DNA of 64,000 nt. It comes from Kumtagia sp963829135 (GTDB taxonomy: Bacteria > Pseudomonadota > Alphaproteobacteria > Rhizobiales > Rhizobiaceae). Location of the stretch: positions 515,441 through 579,440 of the forward strand of contig CAWHHO010000003.1 in assembly GCA_963829135.1 (NCBI GenBank). Reading direction: 5' to 3'. Below, piece after piece: positions 46,654-56,167 of this stretch. A model generated the notes under the pieces. That model saw only the letters and a program-made list of their open reading frames with translations. It made no database searches and was not told the DNA's origin. Both the position numbers and the translations under genes were made by a program. Every line of letters begins with the position of its first letter. Within the stretch, counting starts at the first letter, position 1.

Positions 46654-47592
46654 ATGACAGACGCTCCCACCGGTCAACCCGCCCCATCGCCACCCGGCCG
46701 CGATGAGCGCATCGGCTTTCTTCTCGTGTTCCTGTCAGCGTTGTTTTGGAGTTTCGGCGGTGCGATCGCCCGCTTCATCGACGCCACCGACAGCTGGACA
46801 GTGGTGTTCTGGCGGTCATTCTGGGCGGCGGCCTTCCTCCTTGGCTTCATGTTGTGGCGCGATGGCGGCCGCGGAACCCTGCAGTTATTTCGCGGCATGG
46901 GGCTTCCCGGCCTTGCGGTCGCGATTTGCTTTGCCACAGCTTCATCGTCCTTCGTCGTCGCGCTTGCCTATACGACAGTGGCCAACATCCTGCTGATGCA
47001 GGCTGGCGTTCCCCTGCTTGCGGCACTGTTTGCGTGGGTGCTGTTTCGCGAGCAGGTTGCCCCGGCCACCTGGGCGGCGATTGCGGCGGTGATTGCCGGT
47101 GTCGCGATAATGGTCTCGGAATCCTTCACCGGCGACGTATCGCCGATCGGCGACGGCCTGGCCCTGCTGATTGCCGTCGTGTTCTCCACAGCCACGGTCA
47201 TCACCCGGCGCTTCTCCCATGTCCGCATGACGCCCGCGACATGCCTTGGCACGGTGATCGCCGGAACCCTGGCAACCACGCAGGCGTCGACGCTCGCAGT
47301 GTCCGCACACGACATGGGTTTTCTCTTTGCATTCGGTGCGATCAATCTCGGCCTTGGCCTCGCGCTTTTCGCGACCGGTGCGCGGCTTATTCCCGCGGCT
47401 TTCGCGGCGCTACTCGGCTGCTTCGAAACCATTCTCGGCCCGATCTGGGTGTGGCTGGTGCATGCCGAACTGCCTTCGGGGCGAACGATCTTCGGGGGCG
47501 CTGTGGTGTTCACCGCGTTGCTCGTCCATATCTGCCTGCAACTGCGCAAGCCACCTCAGCCCGTCGTGAAGGCGATCCCCGCGCCCCATTGA
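46654..47592 (+). CDS. EamA/DMT family transporter
   Basis: A 312-residue inner-membrane protein with ten hydrophobic segments arranged as two five-helix EamA repeats. The first repeat begins FLLVFLSALFWSFGG and the second starts near GDGLALLIAVVFSTATVI. These drug/metabolite transporters export small metabolites. I chose ATG 46654 (MTDAPTGQPAP); the open frame upstream to 46453 has no similarity. The substrate is unknown, and no partner gene is adjacent. Confidence 0.88.
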   Translation: MTDAPTGQPAPSPPGRDERIGFLLVFLSALFWSFGGAIARFIDATDSWTVVFWRSFWAAAFLLGFMLWRDGGRGTLQLFRGMGLPGLAVAICFATASSSFVVALAYTTVANILLMQAGVPLLAALFAWVLFREQVAPATWAAIAAVIAGVAIMVSESFTGDVSPIGDGLALLIAVVFSTATVITRRFSHVRMTPATCLGTVIAGTLATTQASTLAVSAHDMGFLFAFGAINLGLGLALFATGARLIPAAFAALLGCFETILGPIWVWLVHAELPSGRTIFGGAVVFTALLVHICLQLRKPPQPVVKAIPAPH

Positions 47593-47929
47593 CAGCCTCG
47601 CTGCCGAGAGCGCAACGTGCCCGCCAACTGGCATCAAACAGACAGGCATATCTTGCCATCATCCGCATGCGGCCGGCTTGAGGGCCGCGAATGTTTCATC
47701 GATCTGCCTCGGCCGAAATTGCCGGGCCGGCCGAACGCATATGATCGGCGGCGCAGCGCCAGCAACAAACCGGAACCCAATTCGTTTGTACCTTGCGGTC
47801 GGCGACCGCCGGGTGATCACGCTTGGAATCCTGCTTGCCGCAGTGCAACAACGCCAATAGTCTCTCGACAAACACGCGGCGGCCGCTTCGTTACGGTCGC
47901 TCATTGGGAACATGGAAAAGGAGAACAGT
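47593..47929. other. Intergenic region upstream of potF
   Basis: 337 bases between the DMT transporter and potF that should hold the pot operon promoter. Open frames here are shadows without similarity. AAGGAG at 47918-47923 is the potF ribosome site. Confidence 0.4.
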
Positions 47930-49030
47930 ATGATCCGTAAGGCGCTTTGGATGTCGGCCACCGCGGCCGTCCTTGCGACCTTCGCTTTTGGTGCTTCGGC
48001 ACAGGAGAAGGTGGTGAACGTCTACAACTGGTCGGACTATATCGATCAGTCGATCATCGACGATTTCACCAAGGAGACCGGGATCAAGGTCGTTTACGAC
48101 GTCTATGATTCCAACGAAATCCTCGAAACCAAACTGCTCGCCGGGGGCTCCGGCTATGACATCGTGGTGCCGACGGCGTCGCCGTTCCTCGCCCGCCAGA
48201 TTCAAGCCGGCGTCTACCAGAAGCTCGACAAGTCGAAGCTGCCGAATATCGCGAATATGTGGGATACCGTTGCCCAGCGCGTCGCCGAGATGGACCCTGG
48301 CAACGAGTACTCCGTCAACTACATGTGGGGGACAACCGGCATCGGCTACAACACCAAGAAGATCAAGGAGGTGCTCGGCCTCGATAAGATCGACAGCTGG
48401 GATGTCTTCTTCAAGCCGGAGAATATGGAGAAACTGGCCACTTGCGGCGTCTACGTTCTCGACTCTCCCACCGATATCCTGCCGACCGCGTTGAACTATC
48501 TTGGCCTCGAGCCGACGTCGACGTCACCCGACGACATCGCCAAGGCGCAAGACCTGATGCTGAGCATCCGTCCGCACATTCGCAAATTCCACTCCTCCGA
48601 ATTCATCAATGCGTTGGCGAACGGTGATATCTGCATGGCCATAGGCTACTCGGGCGACCTGCTGCAAGCGCGCGATCGCGCCGAGGAAGCCGCCCAAGGC
48701 GTGGAGATTGCCTATACGGTGCCGAAGGAAGGCGCGGAGATGTGGTTCGATCAGATGGCCATGCCGGCGGATGCTCCGCATGTGGCCGAAGCCTATGAGT
48801 TCCTGAACTACATGATGAAGCCCGAGGTCGCGGCCAAGGCTTCGAACTATGTCTTCTACGCAAATGGAAACAAGGCGTCGCAGCAGTTTATCGAGAAGGA
48901 CATACTTGAGGATCCGGGCATCTATCCGGATGATGCGACGATGGCAAAATTGTTCACGGTAAAGCCATACGACCCGAAGTCTCAGCGCATTGTCACGCGG
49001 GCCTGGACCAAGATCGTAACCGGCCAGTGA
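47930..49030 (+). CDS. potF: Putrescine-binding periplasmic protein
   Basis: A 366-residue periplasmic binding protein. ATG 47930 follows AAGGAG by six bases; an earlier ATG at 47912 lacks a site. The signal peptide is MIRKALWMSATAAVLATFAF with cleavage after ASA. The mature part starts with KVVNVYNWSDYID and has the polyamine-site motifs TTGIGYNTKKI and the DSPTDILPTALNYLG segment of PotF. It delivers putrescine or a related polyamine to PotGHI. A hairpin follows its stop, which would keep expression of potF above that of the downstream genes. Confidence 0.92.
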   Translation: MIRKALWMSATAAVLATFAFGASAQEKVVNVYNWSDYIDQSIIDDFTKETGIKVVYDVYDSNEILETKLLAGGSGYDIVVPTASPFLARQIQAGVYQKLDKSKLPNIANMWDTVAQRVAEMDPGNEYSVNYMWGTTGIGYNTKKIKEVLGLDKIDSWDVFFKPENMEKLATCGVYVLDSPTDILPTALNYLGLEPTSTSPDDIAKAQDLMLSIRPHIRKFHSSEFINALANGDICMAIGYSGDLLQARDRAEEAAQGVEIAYTVPKEGAEMWFDQMAMPADAPHVAEAYEFLNYMMKPEVAAKASNYVFYANGNKASQQFIEKDILEDPGIYPDDATMAKLFTVKPYDPKSQRIVTRAWTKIVTGQ

Positions 49031-49038
49031 CGAGACCA

Positions 49039-49074
49039 AAATCCCGGCCGCAACGCGCGCCGGGATTTCCGTTT
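49039..49074 (+). terminator. Hairpin between potF and potG (attenuator)
   Basis: AAATCCCGGC (49039-49048) and GCCGGGATTT (49059-49068) form a ten-pair stem with a ten-base loop, then CCGTTTT. It is a partial terminator or 3' stabiliser that would make more binding protein than transporter subunits. Confidence 0.7.
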
Positions 49075-49096
49075 TAGGGATCAGGGGACAGACATC

Positions 49097-50236
49097 ATGG
49101 AATCACTCGGCAGCATCCGCAGATCTTTTGCGCCATGGACCGATCCGGGTGCCAAGCCCTACATCACCTTCGAAAACGTCACCAAGCGATTTGGCGACTT
49201 CACCGCGGTCAACAACCTGTCGCTGTCTATTTTCGAGCGCGAGTTCTTTGCCCTGCTTGGGGCGTCCGGCTGTGGAAAGTCGACGCTTCTGCGCATGCTC
49301 GCTGGTTTCGACGAGCCGACCTCCGGGCGCATCCTGCTTGATGGCCAGGACCTGCGGGGCATCCCGCCCTACCGCCGTCCGGTCAACATGATGTTTCAGT
49401 CCTACGCGTTGTTCCCCCATATGACGGTCGAGCAGAACATCGCCTTCGGCCTCAAGCAGGAGGGCATGCCAAAGCCGGAGATCGAAACCCGTGTCGCCGA
49501 AATGCTGCGGCTGGTCAAGCTGACGCAGTTCGCGAAGCGCAAGCCGCATCAGCTCTCCGGCGGCCAACGCCAGCGCGTCGCGCTGGCGCGGTCGGTGGCC
49601 AAACGCCCGAAGGTGCTGCTCCTCGATGAGCCGCTTGGCGCGCTGGACAAGAAGCTGCGCGAGGAAACACAGTTCGAGCTGATGGACCTGCAGCAGAATC
49701 TTGGCTTGACGTTTGTCGTCGTTACCCATGATCAGGAGGAGGCGATGACGATGGCCGACCGCATTGCCATTCTCGACAAGGGCGAGGTCATGCAGGTGGC
49801 GACTCCCGCTGAAGTTTATGAAGCGCCTGCCTCGAAGTTCGTTGCCGGCTTCGTCGGAAACATAAACATGTTCGAGGGAACCGTAGAGGCACGCGAGGCG
49901 AATTCTGCGCGCATCAAGGGCGCGAGCGGTGCCGAAATCACTGTCGAGAACGCAGGCGATGCCACGGCGGGCAAGACGGTTGCCTTCGCCATCCGGCCGG
50001 AGAAAATCAAGGTGTCGTCGCAGCGACCAGAGGGAGCGGCCAACGCCATGGAGGGTGAGGTGTTCGATCTTGCCTATCTCGGCGACATGACCGTGTATCA
50101 CGTGAAGCTGGACGACGGGCAGGTGGTGAAAGCCAGTGCTCTCAACAGTGCCCGCCTGACCGAGGACCCGCTGACCTGGAACGACCGCGCCTGGATATCC
50201 TTCCGGCCGGACGCCGGCGTCGTGCTGACGCGATAG
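49097..50236 (+). CDS. potG: Polyamine ABC transporter ATP-binding protein
   Basis: A 379-residue ATPase with Walker A GASGCGKST, Q-loop MMFQSYALFPHM, signature LSGGQRQR, Walker B LLLDEPLGALDKKL and H-loop THDQEE. The C-terminal TOBE regulatory domain starts near residue 265. The N-terminal WTDPGAKPYITFENVTKRF is PotG-like. It energises the PotHI channel. The upstream hairpin separates it from potF. Confidence 0.94.
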   Translation: MESLGSIRRSFAPWTDPGAKPYITFENVTKRFGDFTAVNNLSLSIFEREFFALLGASGCGKSTLLRMLAGFDEPTSGRILLDGQDLRGIPPYRRPVNMMFQSYALFPHMTVEQNIAFGLKQEGMPKPEIETRVAEMLRLVKLTQFAKRKPHQLSGGQRQRVALARSVAKRPKVLLLDEPLGALDKKLREETQFELMDLQQNLGLTFVVVTHDQEEAMTMADRIAILDKGEVMQVATPAEVYEAPASKFVAGFVGNINMFEGTVEAREANSARIKGASGAEITVENAGDATAGKTVAFAIRPEKIKVSSQRPEGAANAMEGEVFDLAYLGDMTVYHVKLDDGQVVKASALNSARLTEDPLTWNDRAWISFRPDAGVVLTR

Positions 50237-50245
50237 GGGGCTGTC

Positions 50246-51199
50246 ATGGCAAACGCCGCCGTTTCCGCCCCGACCGCCGTTGCCGCGGCAGTGCCGGCGG
50301 CCCCATCGTTTTTAAAGGCTATCTCCGACCGCCTTGTGATCATCGTGCCATATGTGTGGCTGCTGATCTTTTTCCTGATCCCGTTCGCCATCGTCTTCAA
50401 GATTTCGCTGTCGCAGACGGCGATCGCCATGCCGCCTTACACGCCGGTGTTCGGCGTCGACAGCTTCTGGGAGGCGGTCCAACAGCTGAACTTTGACAAC
50501 TATGTCTGGCTGACCGAGGACGCGCTTTATTTCAACGCCTATGTCTCCAGCGTGGTCATTGCAGCGATCTCGACCTTCCTGACGCTGTTGATCGCCTATC
50601 CGATCGCCTACGGCATGGCGCGCGCGCCGCTTTCCATACGCCCGACATTGTTGATGCTGGTCATCCTGCCGTTCTGGACCAGCTTCCTGATCCGTGTCTA
50701 CGCCTGGATCGGCATATTGAAGCCGGAAGGCCTGCTCAATCAGTTCCTGCTGTCGGTCGGCGTCATCAGCGAGCCGCTGATCATCCTCAACACGCATACC
50801 GCGATCTTCATCGGCATCGTCTATTCCTACCTGCCGTTCATGATCCTGCCGCTCTATTCCTCTCTGGAGAAGATGGATTACTCGTTGATCGAGGCTGCGC
50901 AGGATCTCGGTTGCCCGCCCATCAACGCCTTCTGGAAAATCACTTTCCGGCTTTCCCTGCCGGGCGTGGTTGCCGGCTGCATGCTGGTGTTCATCCCTGC
51001 CGTCGGCGAGTTCGTCATCCCCGATCTTCTCGGTGGTTCCGAAACGCTGATGATCGGCAAGACTCTGTGGAACGAGTTCAACGCCAATCGCGACTGGCCG
51101 GTCTCGTCGGCTGTGGCGGTGATCCTGCTGCTGATCCTCATCGTCCCGATCATGATCTTCCAGAGCGCACAGGCCCGCGCGCAAGAACAGGGGCGCTAG
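50246..51199 (+). CDS. potH: Polyamine ABC transporter permease PotH
   Basis: A 317-residue permease with six membrane segments. The polyamine-type loop EAAQDLGCPPINAFWKITFRLSLPG (read in parts: EAAQDLG, FWKITFRLSLPG) is the EAA motif, and IPAVGEFVIPDLLGGSETLMIG is characteristic of PotH/PotB, again seen in pieces. It begins 10 bases after potG behind a GGGG site. Confidence 0.93.
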   Translation: MANAAVSAPTAVAAAVPAAPSFLKAISDRLVIIVPYVWLLIFFLIPFAIVFKISLSQTAIAMPPYTPVFGVDSFWEAVQQLNFDNYVWLTEDALYFNAYVSSVVIAAISTFLTLLIAYPIAYGMARAPLSIRPTLLMLVILPFWTSFLIRVYAWIGILKPEGLLNQFLLSVGVISEPLIILNTHTAIFIGIVYSYLPFMILPLYSSLEKMDYSLIEAAQDLGCPPINAFWKITFRLSLPGVVAGCMLVFIPAVGEFVIPDLLGGSETLMIGKTLWNEFNANRDWPVSSAVAVILLLILIVPIMIFQSAQARAQEQGR

Positions 51200-51262
51200 C
51201 ATGGTGACAAAAAACTTGCGGACTTTCTGGAGAAGGTCATGCCGGGAAAGGAGGCTTGAGCC

Positions 51263-52082
51263 ATGAGCGGAAGCTGGAGCCGTTTCAATATCAGCTCGAT
51301 CGTGCTGGGTTTTGCCTTTCTCTACCTGCCGATCGTGCTGCTGATCGTCTTCTCCTTCAACGAGTTCGAAACTCGTCACCGTGTGGGGCGGCTTCTCGAC
51401 GAAATGGTACTTCTCCCTGTTCCACAATCAGGGCCTGATGGATGCAGCCTGGGTGACGCTGCGTGTTGGCGTGATCTCCGCGACGGTCGCGACGGTTCTG
51501 GGCACACTCGGCGCGCTGGCGCTGACGCGTTACACGCGTTTTCGCGGACGCCTGCTGTTTTCGGGAATGGTGTTCGCGCCGCTGGTCATGCCGGAAGTCA
51601 TCACCGGCCTGTCGCTGCTTCTGCTTTTCGTTGCCATCGGCCTGGATCGCGGATTCTTCACGGTGACGCTCGCCCATATCACATTCACCATGTGCTTTGT
51701 CGCCGTAGTGGTGCAGTCGCGCCTGATGACCTTCGACCGATCGATCGAGGAGGCGGCGATGGATCTTGGCGCGCCCCCCGTCAAAACGTTCTTCCAGGTT
51801 ACGCTGCCGGTAATCATGCCGGCGATAGTCTCCGGATGGATGCTCGCCTTCACGCTGTCGCTCGACGATCTGGTGATTGCCAGCTTCACCTCCGGACCGG
51901 GCGCCACCACGCTGCCGATGAAGATCTACAGCCAGGTGCGCCTTGGCGTGACGCCGGAGATCAACGCCGCCTGCACGCTGATGATCGCCGTTGTCGCCAT
52001 CGGCGTAATCGCCGCATCGATCGCCAACAAGCGCCGCGAGGTACAGCGCCAACGCGACGAGCAGGCCGCTCAGCGAGGGTAG
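51263..52082 (+). pseudogene. potI: Polyamine ABC transporter permease PotI, one frameshift
   Basis: About 272 residues of PotI. The N-terminus (MSGSWSRFNISSIVLGFAFL) is in one frame to FNE at about 51365. The rest, with WGGFSTKWYFSLF, the EAA loop EEAAMDLGAPPVKTFF and SLDDLVIASFTSGPG, is in the next. One extra T at 51365-51366 (GAGTTCG for GAGTCG) accounts for it, and the length is one base over a multiple of three. Removing that base restores a full-length protein, so I suspect a sequence error. It is the last gene of potFGHI, with a GGAGG site before its start. Confidence 0.91.
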
Positions 52083-52116
52083 GGCACAAGCTGCGTCCGA
52101 CTGGATTTTCGCATGA

Positions 52117-52401
52117 GTGGATGCGTCGTACATTCTCGCGTCCCAAAAGAACGGCACACTATACACAGGGGTAACCGGCGACCTGGAGCACAGGGTCTGG
52201 GAACATCGCGAGGGCCTGACAGGCGGATTCTCCAAGAGGTATGGTGTCAAGCGCCTTGTCTGGTATCGGGAATACGTTGAGATTGGCGATGCCATCGCGG
52301 ACGAGAAGCGGATCAAGCGATGGCTCCGTGAATGGAAGCTGCAGTTGATCGAGTTGATGAACCCGGAGTGGGAAGATCTATACGCGACGCTCAACGGGTA
52401 G
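52117..52401 (+). CDS. GIY-YIG nuclease family protein
   Basis: A 94-residue single-domain GIY-YIG protein of the small UPF0213-like type. The motif pair is SYILASQKNGTLYTGVTG, in which GTLYTGVT carries the conserved tyrosine, and later residues include HREG, WYREYVEIGDAIADEK and a glutamate in NPEWEDLY. It starts at GTG 52117; the usual start would be a few residues longer, so the true start is unclear. Its role is unknown, and similar genes are scattered in rhizobial genomes near repeats. Confidence 0.85.
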   Translation: MDASYILASQKNGTLYTGVTGDLEHRVWEHREGLTGGFSKRYGVKRLVWYREYVEIGDAIADEKRIKRWLREWKLQLIELMNPEWEDLYATLNG

Positions 52402-52446
52402 CGTTTCAGTCGCTGTGGCAGTGGAGGCTGTTTCCGGACATCGCAG

Positions 52447-52607
52447 CCTCGTCATCCCGGGCGACTGAGCGAAGCGAAGGAAGACCCGGGACCCAGCGAA
52501 AGACCCTTATGGCCTTATCGCGCATATGCGCGAGCAAAGAGCTGCGGCATTCCTGCGCTGGGTCCCGGCTCTGCCCTCGCTCCGCTCCGTTGGCCGGGAT
52601 GACGAGG
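52447..52607. repeat. Large interspersed palindromic repeat
   Basis: CCTCGTCATCCCGG at 52447-52460 is repeated inverted at 52594-52607, and CCGGGACCCAGCG (52486-52498) is inverted exactly at 52556-52568. The arms are about 50 bases with imperfect matches between (GAGCGAAGCGAAGG against GGAGCGGAGCGAGG). The loop is about 55 bases. Elements of this type, with a CGTCATCCCGG end, are common between rhizobial genes and resemble RIME-type elements. No coding function is seen. Confidence 0.8.
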
Positions 52608-52832
52608 TTGTGACGTCTGCGGCTAATCTCATGCGTCTACAGCAGCCAAAAAAATCTCTTTCCCATCTCTGGAACAAACAAAGAACATGTGCGATACCAG
52701 CAGCGAGAGGGAATGCGGATGGACTGGCAATTGGCAATCGAGAAGAACCGGGCGGCGCTCAAGCGCATCCTGGCGATGCTTGTCGCCATGGTGGCGGCGA
52801 ACGACGGAAGCGCAGGGGGAGTGTCTAGCGCA

Positions 52833-52912
52833 GGGGGACAGTTTACTTTCTTTCCGCAGGTAGGAGCGCCTTCTCAGAACCCGGCGCTGGCGGAAAAAAG
52901 TAAACTGTCCCC
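52833..52912. repeat. REP-like inverted repeat within a coding region
   Basis: GGGGACAGTTTACTTT (52834-52849) is repeated inverted as AAGTAAACTGTCCCC (52898-52912), with further CTTTCCGC / GCGGAAA pairing at the inner ends. The GGGGACAGTTTACTTT end is like that of REP elements widespread in proteobacteria. It is translated in-frame as part of the hypothetical protein. Confidence 0.8.
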
Positions 52913-53480
52913 AACTCTCCCACGCCATCTCCACCGCCTTGTGCTCAGGCTGCTGCGGCCGGCCGAAGCTGCCACCCGGCGGCTGATCATCATCGCCGCG
53001 CGCGGGCTGGTGGTCGAGCTTGCCCCTCCGCGCCTGCGTGCAGCCAAGCCGAAGCCGGTCCTCAACCGAAGCAACGGTTTCGGAACCGGTGTGGTGATCC
53101 GGCCCGGTCCGCTGCCGGAATGGGCCCAGTGCGCTGGCCCCGAAGCGCTCGTCCACCGTCTCGCTTCCGCTGTTCGACCCGCTCAAACGGTTCGGCGTCC
53201 GCCGCAAGTCAGTGAAACCAAGCGCCATGCCGCGCATCAGCTTGCTCGGCGACCGCCCATTCAACCCGCTCTTCGCCCGGCCGCACCTGCCTGATCCTGT
53301 TCCGCAGCCATCATCCCCCGACGATCCGCTCGATGCGGGCCGTCTGCATCGCCGCCTCGAAGCGATTACTTCGGCACTGGCCGACCTGCCGCGCCAAGCG
53401 AAGCGTCTTGCTCGTTGGCAGGCCCGGCGTGATGCGGCGATGGATTGGGAGGCAGACGGCACGAGTGGGTCAAGCTGCTA

Positions 53481-53525
53481 ATCTCCCCCCTTGCGGGGGA
53501 GATGTCCGGCAGGACAGAGGGGGGT
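53481..53525. repeat. Palindromic rhizobial repeat inside a gene
   Basis: ATCTCCCCC (53481-53489) and GGGGGAGAT (53495-53503) form a hairpin, and TGTCC-GGCA-GGACA (53503-53516) a second, followed by GAGGGGGG. The unit is of the CTCCCCC...GATGTCCGGCAGGACA type dispersed in Rhizobiales genomes. It separates the helical and C-terminal parts of the hypothetical protein. Confidence 0.8.
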
Positions 53526-53961
53526 GCGAAGGAGTTCGGCGCGATGCAACTGCCAGCCGCGCCAACAAGCACAGCTTTGAACGCCTCTCGCCGATGCGGC
53601 CCGGCCGCCCTCCCGGGTGGCGGCGCCGGCCCGCCCATGCGGTGGATGAGGTTTTGAACGAACTCCACGGCCTGGCCGTCTGGGCACTGGGGCGTGCCGA
53701 TACGTCATAACGGCTTCTGCCTCGAAATTGCAGAAGGATTCCGTTCACACCTGTCTCCATGCGCTTTAGGGGTGGCGCGCTCCCGCGTCCTGCGACCGGG
53801 AAGACGGCATGGCAATTGACCTTGGCAAGGGGGAGAGATATGCGACGAAGCCCTTTGAGAACCCGTGCCCGTCGCGTCCAGACTGTCTTCCTGGCGCTTT
53901 CTGTGAAGACTATCCTGCTGCCCCGCTTTATGCCCTTCATATGGTTGGGAGGACATTCGCG

Positions 53962-55921
53962 ATGGCCAGCTTGAAACCGCTATGGGCGCCGGGCGCCACC
54001 CGCATCGCCAGCGCGCCGCTGACCAACTTCACCCAGCGGGCCGAAAAAGTCTCCGGCCGGCGCTTCTCCCACTATTCCGATCTGCACCGCTGGTCGATCG
54101 AGGACCGTGCCGCATTCTGGAATCTGCTGTGGGATTTTGGTGGCGTCGTCGGCGACAGGGGGGCGCGCATTCTCATCGACGGCGACAAGATGCCCGGCGC
54201 TTCCTTCTTCCCGGATGCCCGGCTGAACTACGCTGAAAACCTTCTGCGCAAGCGCGGCAGTGGCGATGCGTTGGTCTTCCGGGGCGAAGACAAGGTTGCG
54301 CGGCGAATGTCGTGGGATGAACTGCACGCGCTCGTGTCGAAGCTGCAGCAGCTTCTGCGTTCGATCGGCGTAAAGGCCGGCGACCGGGTTGCGGCGATGA
54401 TGCCGAACATGCCGGAGGCGATTGCAGCGATGCTTGCGACCGCTTCGATCGGCGCCGTCTTTTCCTCTTGCTCCCCGGATTTCGGCGAGCAAGGCGTCCT
54501 CGACCGCTTCGGCCAGATCGAGCCGAAGGTGTTCTTTGCGCCAGACGGATACTGGTATGCACGGCAAGCGTATCGACGTGAGCGCCAAGGTTGCGGCGGT
54601 TGCCGCCAGGCTGCCGACGGTCAGCAAGACGCTGGTCGTGGATTATCTCGGCGAGGCCGAAACGGCTGCATCGGCCATTCCGGGCGCATCCGCCCTGGCC
54701 GCGGAAATTGCCGGCATCGAACCCCGGCCGGTGACGTTCGAGCACCTGCCGTTCGCCCATCCGCTCTATATCCTTTATTCGTCCGGCACGACTGGCATCC
54801 CGAAATGCATCGTTCATTCGGCTGGCGGCACGCTGCTGCAGCACATCAAGGAGCAGCAACTGCATGGCGGCGTCGGTGACGGCGACAGGCTGTTCTATTT
54901 CAGCACTTGCGGCTGGATGATGTGGAACTGGCTGGCCTCGGGTCTCGCGTCGGGAGCAACGCTGCTGCTCTATGACGGCTCGCCGTTCCATCCCGACGGC
55001 AATGTGATGTTCGACTTCGCCGATGCCGAGAAGATGACCTATTTCGGCACGTCGGCGAAATTCATCGATTCCGTGCGTAAGGCCGGCCTTCGGCCGATCG
55101 AGACACATGATTTGTCGACGGTGCGGACAATGTCCTCAACCGGCTCGCCGCTGTCGCCGGAAGGGTTCGAGTTCGTCTATGACGGCATCAAGCGCGACAT
55201 CCACCTCGCATCGATCTCGGGCGGTACGGACATTATGGGCTGCTTCGTGCTCGGCGTGCCAACCGAGCCTGTTTGGCTCGGCGAGATCCAAGGGGCAGGC
55301 CTGGCCATGGCGGTGGACGTCTGGGACGATGACGGCCAGCCTGTACGCCGCGAAAAAGGCGAGCTCGTCTGCACCGAGGCGTTTCCCTCCATGCCGGTCG
55401 GGTTCTGGAACGATCCGGACGGCAGGAAGTACCATGCCGCCTATTTCGACCGCTTCGACAATATCTGGTGTCATGGCGACTTCGCCGAATGGACAGAGCA
55501 TGGCGGCATGGTCATCTACGGGCGCTCGGACGCGACGCTCAATCCGGGCGGCGTACGCATCGGTACGGCTGAGATCTACAACCAGGTCGAGCAGATGCCG
55601 GAGATCGTCGAGGCGCTGTGCATCGGCCAGGATTTCGACAGCGACGTGCGCGTCGTCCTGTTCGTTCGGCTGGCGCCCGGCGTCACGCTCGACGCCGATC
55701 TTGAAAAGCGCATCCGCACCAAAATCCGCACCGGCGCCAGTCCGCGCCACGTGCCCGCGCGCATCGTCGCGGTGACGGATATTCCGCGCACCAAATCCGG
55801 CAAGATAACGGAGCTTGCGGTGCGAGAGGTCGTGCACGGGCGACAGGTGAAGAACAAGGAAGCTCTGGCCAATCCCGAGGCGCTGGAGCTTTATCGCGAC
55901 TTGCCGCAGTTGAGCATCTGA
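53962..55921 (+). pseudogene. Acetoacetyl-CoA synthetase, one frameshift
   Basis: About 653 codons of an ANL-superfamily acyl-CoA synthetase. The start at ATG 53962 (MASLKPLWAPGATRI) follows GGGAGG by about nine bases. The N-terminal part (SHYSDLHRWSIEDRAAFW, LNYAENLL) matches acetoacetyl-CoA synthetases. After DGYWY near 54559 one extra base shifts the frame. The rest has ILYSSGTTGIPKCIVHS (ATP site), STGSPLSPEGFEF, GRSDATLNPGGVRIGTAEIY and the catalytic lysine in PRTKSGKITE. The enzyme activates acetoacetate with ATP and CoA, linking PHB-derived acetoacetate to central metabolism. All motifs are present, so the break may be artificial. Confidence 0.91.
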
Positions 55922-56167
55922 ACACGCGCCACGGGAAAATAAACAAATTCCGAAAGTGCTATTTACCTGAATATCAAGAGTAAAATGCCGCGCAAATAAT
56001 GAATCGAACCTGATAATTTTCTGTCAATAACGCACAAGCGCCAATATGATGCCAACTTGACTGACCGATTATCGTCCTCTTTGAGAACTATTCGTTGACA
56101 AGCGCCCGTTGTAAACAGAAACTGAATATTTCAGGTGCGCTACCCGGGCGCATTTTTCTTTGACATC

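Larger units (their letters stand above)
52719..53710 (+). pseudogene. Hypothetical protein gene interrupted by repeats and a frameshift
   Basis: A basic, proline-rich protein that I believe has relatives in Mesorhizobium, although I know no function for it. The N-terminus starts at ATG 52719 (MDWQLAIEKNRAALKRILAM) behind GAGAGGG. It runs in one frame to about 53130, then LPLFDPLKRFGVRRKS and the helical RLEAITSALADLPRQAKRLA segment lie in a second frame to about 53465. The C-terminus (FERLSPMRPGRPPGWRRRP, HAVDEVLNELHGLAVWALG) is in a third frame to 53710. A 45-base palindromic repeat at 53481-53525 sits between the last two parts, and another inverted repeat is encoded in-frame at 52833-52912. 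It reads as a gene broken by repeat insertion plus one shift. Confidence 0.6.

Noticed and set aside
47617..47940. 107-codon frame upstream of potF
   Set aside because: No similarity, and it overlaps the potF start and ribosome site in another frame.
53809..53961. N-terminal extension of acetoacetyl-CoA synthetase
   Set aside because: The extension lacks family similarity, and ATG 53962 has the ribosome site GGGAGG.
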